Of a stretch of DNA of 16,233 nt, positions 6,259 through 13,942 are shown piece after piece (within the stretch, counting starts at the first letter, position 1; each line of letters starts with the position of its first letter). The translations under genes were made by a program, and so were the position numbers. The notes under the pieces were generated by a model. The model was not told where the DNA came from. It was given only the letters and a program-made list of their open reading frames with translations, and did not search any database. The DNA is from Coriobacteriales bacterium (lineage in GTDB: Bacteria; Actinomycetota; Coriobacteriia; Coriobacteriales; UBA8131), in the NCBI GenBank assembly GCA_031267175.1, contig JAIRZP010000088.1, positions 1 to 16,233 of the forward strand, given 5' to 3'.

Positions 6259-9018
6259 ATGACTCAGACATCTCATATTGCAAAGCCGCGAGGCTTGCTG
6301 CTCAACCCCCGCCTGCTCGTCTCTCTGGCACTCTCACTGGTGCTGGCCTTGCAGTTGGCAGGCGCTGCTGTCAGCAGCAGCCAGGCACGTGCCCTTGACC
6401 AGGACGAGATCGGCCTGGAAGTCGAGGATTCCACCACTGCCAGCGTAACGCAGGACGAGCTTATCGGCACCTTCAACACCACGGTTTCGCCAGCCGATGT
6501 GCCCGAGGGCGCCAGCGTGCTGCCCCTTGCCCAGCATTCCCTGATTCCCCAGGCGCTGCTGACCACGCTGGAGCTTACCAACCTGCCAACAGCCCCGACG
6601 CCCTATGCGTGGAGCCGTACCCTGGCCGAGACAACAGGCGACTTTTTTGCCGACACCTATAGGGGCGTTGGATCAGGCAGCGTGTTTGAGGACGTCACTG
6701 TGGATCGCCTGGCAGACATCCTCAGCGCCGAAGGAGACTACTACCTCGTGTTTGCCAACCCCAATACGGCCTCTGCACAGACCATACTGGCAGATATCAA
6801 CGCGCAGGCTAAGCTCCTCGGCGTTTCAAAGATCTACCATTTTAACCCGGTGGTGGATAACTTCCGTCTGGACATCACCTCAACCGACCCGGCAATCAGG
6901 GACATCACCAGTGGCACCTGGTCCACTGACATCACGGGCGGCGCGGCCGACACCAGTTTTGCCAGCATCCCACATTCCATCGGTGGTATCTACACCTACA
7001 TCAAATCGCTGTTGCCCGTCTACTACGCGGTCAACAGCACCCCGGAGGACCTGGCAACCAAGGCGATTTTTGACAGCTACACCTCTGAGCAGACCCTGCT
7101 GTTCCGCTTTCACAAAGACAGCCACACCGATCTGCCTGCCGCGGCAAGCATAGACGCCACCTACCTGTTTGGCGAAGCGGACGGCACGGTCACCTACGAC
7201 CAGGCTACTGAGCTTGCGCAGATAAGCCCGGTGTTCAAAGACGGCTCCAGCGTCGCCGTTGCTGCCAATACGCGCAGCGAGTACCAGTTCATCACCAGGG
7301 GTTTTGCCGCCACCGGCGCCAATCCGGCCATCAGTGCTGCCGATTATCCCGACGGCGCTGGATTCAATCTTGACTCCGTTACCTTTGAAGAAACTTTCAA
7401 CCTCCTCAACTCGCCGGGCGAGCACAGCTTCTACTTCTTTGCCTTCGGCTGCAGCGACACCAAGGCGCTCATTGCCAAGGCAGCGTTGGCCGCCAAGGAA
7501 AACGGTACCACCGTGTACCTGGTGGACGGCTCGCTTGGCGGGTCGATACGATACAAGAGCGGCGCAGACATCGATGTCCTGTCAACCTCCACCTCCAACG
7601 CCTGGTTGAATATCCGCCTGGGCAACAACGCCAGTGAGACCTCTGCCCAGAAGAACCTCAGCTATCTCTACGGCGAGCTGGTCAACGGCTACTTCGGTGA
7701 CGGCTTCATCACCGAGAACAGCTTTAAGAAGGCAAGCAGCAATATCCAGTATTACCTCAATGGCGACATCGGCAACCCCGACGCGCTCACCAATGGCTTC
7801 AAACAGGACGGTGCCACCAGGCCCTACGCACCACGCCTGCAATACCCCATCCTGCTCACCTACAACAAGGCCTATGTAGAACCGGTGACCCTTGCTACCA
7901 CGGCCATCAAAGTCACGAGGAACTCAGAAGGCGTTGTCACGGCAGTGACCGAGTATATGGGCAGTGTCGCCAAGCAGGACTCCAGTTACAACACCAGTTT
8001 GTTCACTCCCTACGTAAACGCCACCGACCCTGTGTTCCTGGCCGCTCAGAGGGCAGACCAGGAGCTGATACCCGCTGCGTCATTCACAACCGCCGGTGTG
8101 CCCTACATCACCAGTAGCGACCTGGCCGGTCTGCCGGTCATCGGTGTGCCGCTGCATGCCAACACGGGCAGCTGGGTGCCTGAGCCAACGAGCTTCAGCT
8201 ACCAGTGGTACTCCTTCGATGAGCCGATAGCTGGTGCAACCCAGGCAACCTATACACCGGTCATAGAGGACTATTGCAACGAGATCAGCGTCAAGGTAAC
8301 GGCGCACCGGAGCGGCTATTCAGACACCACGAGGCAGTCGGACTTCGTTCAGCCGGAGCCAGCAGAAGCCGATGATATCACGGTCGTCTTTACCGGGCCA
8401 GAGGAGGTTGTGGTCGGCGCTGTAGCAGAGTACACCGTTGGTGTAGGCACCATTGCCGGCCCCGCTGCCTTTGAGTTGACCGTCCGGGCCAGCTCACAGC
8501 TGGAGCTCAAGTCAGTTGCTGCCCTCAATGCTGGTTGGATAGCGGTTCTTGTGCCCACGGACGACGACACGTCAAAAATCGTTTTTGGGCGTTACCCCTC
8601 AAACCCCAATGAGATCATATATGCCGCTGAGCCACAACTCAAGCTCGTGTATGAGGCCAAGACCGTCGGCAGCGCGAGCGTCACGCTCGTGAGCTTGCTT
8701 GCGGCGAGCACTGCCGGCTTTGTCGATGACGTGGCCCAGCCTCAATGGGAAACCATCGTTGCCCCCACGGGAGACGATGCGGTTGTCCTCACTGAGATAG
8801 GGGAGGCACCCATCAGCTATGCCCAATTTGACTTCAACCGCGACGATGAGCTGGATCTGCTCGACCTCGCTTTTGCCACGGGATACTATGGCGCTTCTGC
8901 CCAGGCTGGCGGAGGGCTCTGGAATGTAGCCTCTGAGCGCGGCATCGACGTGGATGCAAGCGGCGAGATCGATGTAGCCGATTTCATTATCATCATCAAC
9001 ACGCTCTATGCCCTCTAG
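6259..9018 (+). CDS. Secreted multidomain protein: two thioredoxin-like regions, Ig-like repeat, cohesin-like domain, C-terminal type I dockerin
   Basis: This 919-aa protein has a Sec signal (hydrophobic 18-38, cleavage near ARA, residue 45) and no membrane anchor. Region about 145-207 looks like a thioredoxin fold without a catalytic Cys ('YYLVFANPNTASAQ'). Region about 380-430 is a second, with C398-S-D-T401 in the active-site position. Residues 609-703 are an Ig-like repeat of the 'GxPxIGVPLHA..GSWVPEP..YQWY' type. About 706-826 resembles a cohesin. Residues 855-919 are a dockerin with two calcium loops: D858-N860-D862-D866-D869 and D897-D899-S901-D905-D908. Only two cysteines exist, C398 and C673. 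ATG 6259 has AAAGGA 7 nt upstream; the in-frame ATG 6223 lacks a site. It opens a run of five genes. The thioredoxin-like and cohesin calls come from pattern, not a search; function is unknown. Confidence 0.85.
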   Translation: MTQTSHIAKPRGLLLNPRLLVSLALSLVLALQLAGAAVSSSQARALDQDEIGLEVEDSTTASVTQDELIGTFNTTVSPADVPEGASVLPLAQHSLIPQALLTTLELTNLPTAPTPYAWSRTLAETTGDFFADTYRGVGSGSVFEDVTVDRLADILSAEGDYYLVFANPNTASAQTILADINAQAKLLGVSKIYHFNPVVDNFRLDITSTDPAIRDITSGTWSTDITGGAADTSFASIPHSIGGIYTYIKSLLPVYYAVNSTPEDLATKAIFDSYTSEQTLLFRFHKDSHTDLPAAASIDATYLFGEADGTVTYDQATELAQISPVFKDGSSVAVAANTRSEYQFITRGFAATGANPAISAADYPDGAGFNLDSVTFEETFNLLNSPGEHSFYFFAFGCSDTKALIAKAALAAKENGTTVYLVDGSLGGSIRYKSGADIDVLSTSTSNAWLNIRLGNNASETSAQKNLSYLYGELVNGYFGDGFITENSFKKASSNIQYYLNGDIGNPDALTNGFKQDGATRPYAPRLQYPILLTYNKAYVEPVTLATTAIKVTRNSEGVVTAVTEYMGSVAKQDSSYNTSLFTPYVNATDPVFLAAQRADQELIPAASFTTAGVPYITSSDLAGLPVIGVPLHANTGSWVPEPTSFSYQWYSFDEPIAGATQATYTPVIEDYCNEISVKVTAHRSGYSDTTRQSDFVQPEPAEADDITVVFTGPEEVVVGAVAEYTVGVGTIAGPAAFELTVRASSQLELKSVAALNAGWIAVLVPTDDDTSKIVFGRYPSNPNEIIYAAEPQLKLVYEAKTVGSASVTLVSLLAASTAGFVDDVAQPQWETIVAPTGDDAVVLTEIGEAPISYAQFDFNRDDELDLLDLAFATGYYGASAQAGGGLWNVASERGIDVDASGEIDVADFIIIINTLYAL
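8083..8367 (+). repeat. Ig-like domain coding repeat, copy 1
   Basis: This 285-bp stretch codes residues 609-703 of the dockerin protein and is matched without gaps by 10110-10394 in the neighbouring paralogue. The encoded domains share 81 of 95 residues by direct count. One uninterrupted identical block starts at acgagcttcagctaccag. The rest of the two genes is far more diverged. Confidence 0.9.
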
Positions 9019-9028
9019 GAACGCACAG

Positions 9029-9913
9029 ATGCAGACGACAGTGCCAACAAGCCAGGATGCCGCGCGGCCCAGGCACCTGGGGCCCCTGCTCGCGTGTGTG
9101 CTTGCCCTGTTCTGGATTCTTGCGTGCGCGGTACCCGCTGCCGCGCACGCGGTAGAAGTGCAGGAAGGCGTTACTGAGGTGAGCATACCCATCGTTCTGG
9201 TAACCGGCAGTGAGGCCATTGCCGGCGCAGAGCTGGAGTTCACCTTCTCAGAAGGGCTGGAATACCTCAGGTACCAACAGGCGGACGGCATTGAGAACCC
9301 CCTGTCCAGTTTTGTAGACGGTACGCAGTTCGTCGGCTTCTTTTCTCTTGATAACCGGTACGTCCCTGCACATGAGAGATTGAGCTTTGGCAGCCTGGTA
9401 TTCAGCTATACCGGCAGCCAGGCCCAGACCATCTCGGTGAATGAGATCAAGCTGCACACCAAGACAGGCAGCGGAACCAACACGGAGGTCACGACCAAAA
9501 AGACCACCAACATAGTAGCTATCCCCGTGACGCGCGCCGGCGCCGCTCCCAGTGGCCAAACCGGCCAACAGGGCACGGGCACGTCCACGAGCCCCGTAGC
9601 GAGCACCAGCGGGGGCGGGGGCTCGGCTGGCGAGGCCACCCAAACCGACGCGGTTGAGCTCCCAGCAGACGAGGGAGCAAGCACCTCGCGTTCATCGCTG
9701 GCTTCCTCGGGCTCGTCCGCCCAGACCGCAATCCCAGACGCAGATGCTCCCCTGTCTGGCGGAGAGGTGCCCGCGGGTTCAGAGCAGCAGCTTCAGGCGC
9801 TGGTGGGAGCCCTACTCGTGGCGGCGGTTATTGCCGCAGGGGTACTGTACTTCGTATTCTCCAGGAGAAAGGAGCGCAGGCGTGAAGAGGCCACAAGCCA
9901 GGAGCAGGTCTGA
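9029..9913 (+). CDS. Membrane-anchored cohesin-like surface protein
   Basis: This 294-aa protein has an N-terminal signal (hydrophobic 19-38, AAA-HA cleavage near 40), a beta-rich domain about 42-168 that resembles a cohesin ('AIAGAELEFTFSEGLEYL', 'SFGSLVFSY...'), a Gly/Ser/Thr-rich linker 170-253, one membrane helix at 257-278 and a basic cytoplasmic tail (RRKERRREE). It would present its domain outside the cell and could hold the dockerin of the upstream gene product. The mature protein has no Cys; both Cys are in the signal peptide, and 'ILAC' at 30-33 is a weak lipobox look-alike. ATG 9029 was preferred over ATG 9008, which overlaps the previous gene, because AGGA lies 8 nt upstream of 9029. 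Cohesin is assigned from pattern and from its dockerin neighbour; it is not certain. Confidence 0.78.
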   Translation: MQTTVPTSQDAARPRHLGPLLACVLALFWILACAVPAAAHAVEVQEGVTEVSIPIVLVTGSEAIAGAELEFTFSEGLEYLRYQQADGIENPLSSFVDGTQFVGFFSLDNRYVPAHERLSFGSLVFSYTGSQAQTISVNEIKLHTKTGSGTNTEVTTKKTTNIVAIPVTRAGAAPSGQTGQQGTGTSTSPVASTSGGGGSAGEATQTDAVELPADEGASTSRSSLASSGSSAQTAIPDADAPLSGGEVPAGSEQQLQALVGALLVAAVIAAGVLYFVFSRRKERRREEATSQEQV

Positions 9914-12461
9914 GAGGGCCACTCTCTGCCAGAAGGAAGGGATGGCGCGCGGTGCGCGCGCCATCCTGAGCGTCCTCGTGGCGGTTATGCTGTCACTTAC
10001 TGTGGTGAGTGCGCCGCTTGTACCGAGCAGGCCCGCGTATGCAGAGCAGGATGTTACCATCACGATAGATAAGAGTGAAGGCACGCTTACGGCAACGGCC
10101 GTGCTTGCGTTCACGACCGCAGGTGTGCCTTTCATCACCAGTGACGACTCCAAAGGTCTGCCGGTCATCGGTGTACCGCTGCACGCCAACGCGGGCAGCT
10201 GGGTGCCTGAGCCGACGAGCTTCAGCTACCAGTGGTACTCCTTCGATGAGCCGATTACCGGTGCAACCGAGGCCGCCTATACGCCAACCATCGAGGACTA
10301 TTGCAACGAGATCAGCGTCAAGATAACGGCCCACCTCAATGGCTACACAGACACCACCGCGCAGTCGGACTTTGTCCAGCCAGAGCCGGCAGAAACAGAG
10401 GGTAACGGCAACGATACTGAGGGAAATGGCGACAACACCGGCAACGATGATGGCGACGGCACAGACGACGGGGGGCGGGAGCATAGCGAGTTTCGCGCCA
10501 CAATCCTTCCCTGGGCACCCCGTGCTGCCACCGGCAACTACATAAGCGACAACTACAGCGAGGTCCCCGCGACCCACGTCTTTGAGTCGGTCACCCAGGA
10601 ACGGCTTCTTGACATCCTGAGTAGCACGGGCACCTACTATATAGTCTTTGGCGGGCCGAGCAGAGCAAGCTCACAGAGCGCGCTCCCCCTGATACAGCAG
10701 CAGGCCCAGAGCGCAGGCATCACCAGGATCTATCACTTCGATCCTCTGATTGACGGCTATCAGGCAGACATTTCCCGGCCAAGTAGCCCCTATCGAACCA
10801 CCGAGTCTATCAGCGCACTCTGGAGCCGCATCACCTCACTTTTGCCCACCGGCGAGCCACTGGCCAGCTTTGATATTACCGATACCCTGCTCATCAGGTA
10901 CGAGGCAAATGCGCAGAATCTGGGAACCCGAGGCACGATACCGGCCTTTTACCGTCTTACGCAAACGCAGGCACAGGCACACAGCTTTGCTGCGACCGTC
11001 GAGCGGGCTGCCATTGACCAGGTATTCAGAAGCGGCGGTGCCTCTGGTACCGTCGTGCCTGCAAGCGTGCGTACCGACCTGCAGTTCTTCAACCGGGTGT
11101 ACAACGCCTCGGCCACCCTGGTCAACTCCCGTATGCCCGAGGCAGACTATAAGGTCGATGCCGCAAGCATCACCCTGTTTGACGGCCTCACCGATCAAAA
11201 CTTCAAACTGCACCAGATTGGCTTTGCAGAACTGCAGAACCTCTATCAAACCCCCGGCGAGCACATCATCCTCTTCGGCGCCAGCTGGTGCCACAATACG
11301 CAGGCCATCATTGGCACCGTTGCCGCCCAGGCCGCCAAAAACCCCGATATCCAGACCGTCTATGTCTACGACACCACATTGGGCAGCCAGGTCTCCTTTG
11401 GTACCGGTACATCCATCAACCGGGCAACGGCCTACTCCAGCGTGTTCAACTCCCGCAACAGCGCCGGCTTCGGTCCGGCGGGCAATTACAACATTAGCTA
11501 TATGTACGGGGAGGCCGTGCGCCCGCTCGGCAGTTTTCTCAGTGAGAACAACACCAATAAGACGGGCTCTATCGAGTTTTACGCCAACGGAGACCTGAGC
11601 GGCAACGCGCCGGTAAGCTCTGTTGCGCCCTGGGATGCTGCGGCCTCAACTCCGCTCGCCAGCGTCAATGCCATCCGTTTGCAGCTGCCGTTTCTCGTGG
11701 CCTATGACAAGGACGCGGCCAGCGCTAACAAGGCCGTGCGCCAATGGTTGCACGCGCAGGCCAGCACGGCCAATTTGGGCAGGTACCTGGAATACATGCT
11801 TGAGCTGGCCTGGGTGCGCGCGGGTCAGTCCACGTCCGCCGCCGATGCCGCCGCTAAAGGGGTTTCAGCTGCCTACGAGAGCAAGCGGGTCTTTAAGAAC
11901 GGCGGTATCACCAACGACGAGGGCCTGACGATTGCCCAGGCGGGCGCGAGGGCAACTGTCCAGATTAACCATGTCCTGCAGATAACGGACGAGCAGGGCG
12001 GCCTCAGGGATCCAGGGGGCGAGCAGCTCGGCCTTGACGACGAGAAACCGGATCAAGAGCCGGCAGCTGCACCTGCGGCAAGCACGGACGCAGAGCAAAC
12101 GGTGGACACCACTATTGTCTATCGGCCAGGCACAGGCACCGCCGCGACAAACGGGGGAGGCAGTGGTACAAGCGCTGTTTCTCTGGTGCAGGAATCTGCG
12201 AGCGCAGGGCAGAATAACCGGGTTTCATCAGGGCAGACATCTCAGGAGATTCTCGAAGCGGCAACTCCGCTGAGTGAGGGATCTGACGCACAGGACAGTG
12301 GGAGGACCGACTTCAGGCTGCCGTTGGCGGTGGCAGTGCTGCTCGCTGCGCTGGCTATCTTTGCCGCCATTGGCATCAAGACCGGTTTTATCGCGGCGCC
12401 GCCAACGACAGCGGTAACAGCAGAGCTGTCGGCAAGGTCACCGGAGGAAACCCATGCCTGA
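9882..12461 (+). CDS. Membrane-anchored paralogue of the dockerin protein: Ig-like repeat plus two thioredoxin-like regions
   Basis: From GTG 9882 this is 859 aa. Order: signal peptide (cleavage AYA, about 54), Ig-like repeat 77-171, acidic Asn/Asp/Gly linker 172-202, a thioredoxin-like region without Cys about 235-300 ('YYIVFGGPSRASSQ'), a second about 455-505 with W469-C470-H-N-T473, a low-complexity linker, a membrane helix 812-832 and a short tail. It shares these modules with the 6259 product, but the Ig-like part is moved to the N-terminus and a membrane helix replaces cohesin/dockerin. It has just two Cys outside the signal region, C141 and C470, matching C673 and C398 there. GTG 9882 has AAAGGAG 7 nt upstream and gives an n-region (KRPQARSRSERA) like that of the 13943 product (KRPRPSRARDA). 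ATG 9942 is the alternative (839 aa) but lies in a strong hairpin. The function is unknown; a surface thiol role is inferred. Confidence 0.83.
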   Translation: MKRPQARSRSERATLCQKEGMARGARAILSVLVAVMLSLTVVSAPLVPSRPAYAEQDVTITIDKSEGTLTATAVLAFTTAGVPFITSDDSKGLPVIGVPLHANAGSWVPEPTSFSYQWYSFDEPITGATEAAYTPTIEDYCNEISVKITAHLNGYTDTTAQSDFVQPEPAETEGNGNDTEGNGDNTGNDDGDGTDDGGREHSEFRATILPWAPRAATGNYISDNYSEVPATHVFESVTQERLLDILSSTGTYYIVFGGPSRASSQSALPLIQQQAQSAGITRIYHFDPLIDGYQADISRPSSPYRTTESISALWSRITSLLPTGEPLASFDITDTLLIRYEANAQNLGTRGTIPAFYRLTQTQAQAHSFAATVERAAIDQVFRSGGASGTVVPASVRTDLQFFNRVYNASATLVNSRMPEADYKVDAASITLFDGLTDQNFKLHQIGFAELQNLYQTPGEHIILFGASWCHNTQAIIGTVAAQAAKNPDIQTVYVYDTTLGSQVSFGTGTSINRATAYSSVFNSRNSAGFGPAGNYNISYMYGEAVRPLGSFLSENNTNKTGSIEFYANGDLSGNAPVSSVAPWDAAASTPLASVNAIRLQLPFLVAYDKDAASANKAVRQWLHAQASTANLGRYLEYMLELAWVRAGQSTSAADAAAKGVSAAYESKRVFKNGGITNDEGLTIAQAGARATVQINHVLQITDEQGGLRDPGGEQLGLDDEKPDQEPAAAPAASTDAEQTVDTTIVYRPGTGTAATNGGGSGTSAVSLVQESASAGQNNRVSSGQTSQEILEAATPLSEGSDAQDSGRTDFRLPLAVAVLLAALAIFAAIGIKTGFIAAPPTTAVTAELSARSPEETHA
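9940..9966 (+). promoter_or_regulatory. GC-rich hairpin enclosing the alternative ATG start at 9942
   Basis: ggatggcgcgc (9940-9950) pairs perfectly with gcgcgccatcc (9956-9966) around the loop ggtgc. The ATG at 9942-9944 lies in the stem and the nearby GGAAGG touches its base. If 9942 is the start, translation needs upstream ribosomes to open the stem; if GTG 9882 is the start, the hairpin is merely within the coding region. Confidence 0.6.
10110..10394 (+). repeat. Ig-like domain coding repeat, copy 2
   Basis: This is the ungapped partner of 8083-8367. Its placement at the N-terminus of its protein, against near the C-terminus in the other, shows that the domain moved as a unit. A shared single Cys replaces the usual Gly in the 'EDYCNEISVK' turn of both copies. 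Confidence 0.9.
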
Positions 12462-13893
12462 CATCGATTTTGACGTTATATCCGCCAGCGCGCTTCTGGC
12501 CGTCTGTGCCATCTCTCTGCTGATATTCCTGCTGAGGACCAGGCTCAGGCTGGGCTTTACCAAGACCGTGTTGGGCGCGATGATAGCAGGCATTGGCCTG
12601 GGGCTCATTTTCAGCGGCCACGTTGAGTGGATAAGGCCGATAGGCACCATCTATATATCGGTCTTAACGGCCATCGTTGCGCCGCTTATCATCGTGTCCG
12701 TGCTCAGCAGCATTACCTCGCTCGGCTCGCTTGCAAAACTCAAGGGTATCGGTATGCGCTCGGTGTTCTGGCTGCTCATGACCACGGCGCTGTCAATTAT
12801 CCTGGCTCTGGCCTTTGGCCTGATATTCGACCTGGGCCGGGGCGGCGAGGTAGCGGCAGAAGGCTTCAACACGGAGATTTACGAGAGCAGCATCGTGCCC
12901 GTGAGCAAGGTCATCACCGACCTGTTCCCCAGCAACATCGTCAACGACATAGGCCAGGGACATATCATCCCCATGATCCTGTTTACCGTCCTGATTGCCG
13001 TGTCATATGTGCTGGTGGCAGCGCGCTATGAGGAAAAGGTCGCACCGTTCAAGCGGCTTGTCGAGGCACTCAGACTCATTGTGTTCAAGGCCGTTGAGTT
13101 CATCATCGAGCTGACGCCCTATGCGGTCGTCGGCCTGGTTGCCGTGAGCATAGGCACCAAGTTCAGCAATGAGCTTTTGTGGTCGCTCGGCCTCATGCTG
13201 CTTGTTTCCTTCATCGTTTTTGCCATCGATATCTGGCTGGTGGGGGGCGTGCTGGTGAGAGCCTTTGCCGACCTCAACCCGGTCAGGTTCTTCAAAAAAA
13301 TCATACCGGCTCAGATTGTTGCCTTCTCAACCCAGGCCAGCGCTGGCACCCTGCCCGTGACGACCAGGGTTTTGCAGGAGGAGGTCGGCGTAGGCAGCGA
13401 AGTGGCCAACTTTACGGCACCGCTGGGCACGACTATCGGGATGCCGGGTTGCGCAGGCATCTGGCCGATACTGACGGCGGTGTATGGCATCAATGCCCTG
13501 GGCATCAGCTATGGCCTGGTGGACTATGCGATTCTGGCGCTCATCTGCCTGTTTGTTTCGCTGGGCACGGCGGGGGTGCCCGGCACGGCGACCATCACCA
13601 CCACCACGGTTCTGGCCGCAGCCGGCCTGCCGCTGGAGATATTGGTTATCACCATTCCCATAGCTGCCATTGCCGACACCGGACGCACGGCCACCAACGT
13701 CAGCGCGGCGATGATAGCCAGCGCAATCGTAGCCCGCGAGGTACACGACCTCAACGACGAGCTCTTCAACAGGGCGGGGAGTAAAGGATCCGCAGTTGGG
13801 GAGGCGGTAAGGGAACGGAGCGCGGCTGGGACGGCCGCAGTGGGACTGGCCGCGGCTGAAAAGACTGCACTGCAGAATTCGAACGTGGAGTAG
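12454..13893 (+). CDS. Dicarboxylate/amino acid:cation symporter family (DAACS) transporter, TcyP-like
   Basis: This 479-aa multi-pass membrane protein is of the DAACS (GltPh-like) fold. Recognisable are the first hairpin 'AFSTQASAGTLPVTT' (290-304), 'TTIGMPGCAGIWP' (326-338), the second hairpin 'GTAGVPGTATITTTT' (371-385) and 'ADTGRTATNV' (407-416). In glutamate carriers the second block reads NMDGT; here GMPGC more closely resembles the NGCAG form of L-cystine carriers (TcyP/YdjN), so cystine or a related amino acid is the best guess. D408, R411 and N415 match D394, R397 and N401 of GltPh, but the residues matching D390, N310, D312 and D405 are changed. The start codon overlaps the previous stop by 8 bp and has ggagg upstream, so translation is coupled. 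An Ala-rich, charged tail (440-479) ends the protein. Confidence 0.85.
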   Translation: MPDIDFDVISASALLAVCAISLLIFLLRTRLRLGFTKTVLGAMIAGIGLGLIFSGHVEWIRPIGTIYISVLTAIVAPLIIVSVLSSITSLGSLAKLKGIGMRSVFWLLMTTALSIILALAFGLIFDLGRGGEVAAEGFNTEIYESSIVPVSKVITDLFPSNIVNDIGQGHIIPMILFTVLIAVSYVLVAARYEEKVAPFKRLVEALRLIVFKAVEFIIELTPYAVVGLVAVSIGTKFSNELLWSLGLMLLVSFIVFAIDIWLVGGVLVRAFADLNPVRFFKKIIPAQIVAFSTQASAGTLPVTTRVLQEEVGVGSEVANFTAPLGTTIGMPGCAGIWPILTAVYGINALGISYGLVDYAILALICLFVSLGTAGVPGTATITTTTVLAAAGLPLEILVITIPIAAIADTGRTATNVSAAMIASAIVAREVHDLNDELFNRAGSKGSAVGEAVRERSAAGTAAVGLAAAEKTALQNSNVE

Positions 13894-13900
13894 AAGCAGG

Positions 13901-13924
13901 GCGCGGACGAGCGCGCAGATTTTT
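13901..13924 (+). terminator. Possible weak intrinsic terminator between symporter and stalk-protein genes
   Basis: gcgcg (13901-13905) pairs with cgcgc (13912-13916) around gacgag, followed after three bases by TTTTT at 13920-13924. The stem is only 5 bp, so read-through into the 13943 gene is likely; it may set a lower level for that gene. Confidence 0.42.
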
Positions 13925-13942
13925 CTGGAGAAAGGAAGCACG

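Noticed and set aside
9028..9140. Lipoprotein reading of the cohesin-like protein (ILAC at residues 30-33)
   Set aside because: The -2 position is unusual for a lipobox and the protein already has a C-terminal membrane helix; ordinary signal peptidase cleavage at AAA-HA is more likely.
13179..13784. 201-codon plus-strand open frame inside the symporter gene
   Set aside because: It is rich in His, Gly and Arg, typical of a shifted frame, and the symporter frame has clear family motifs.
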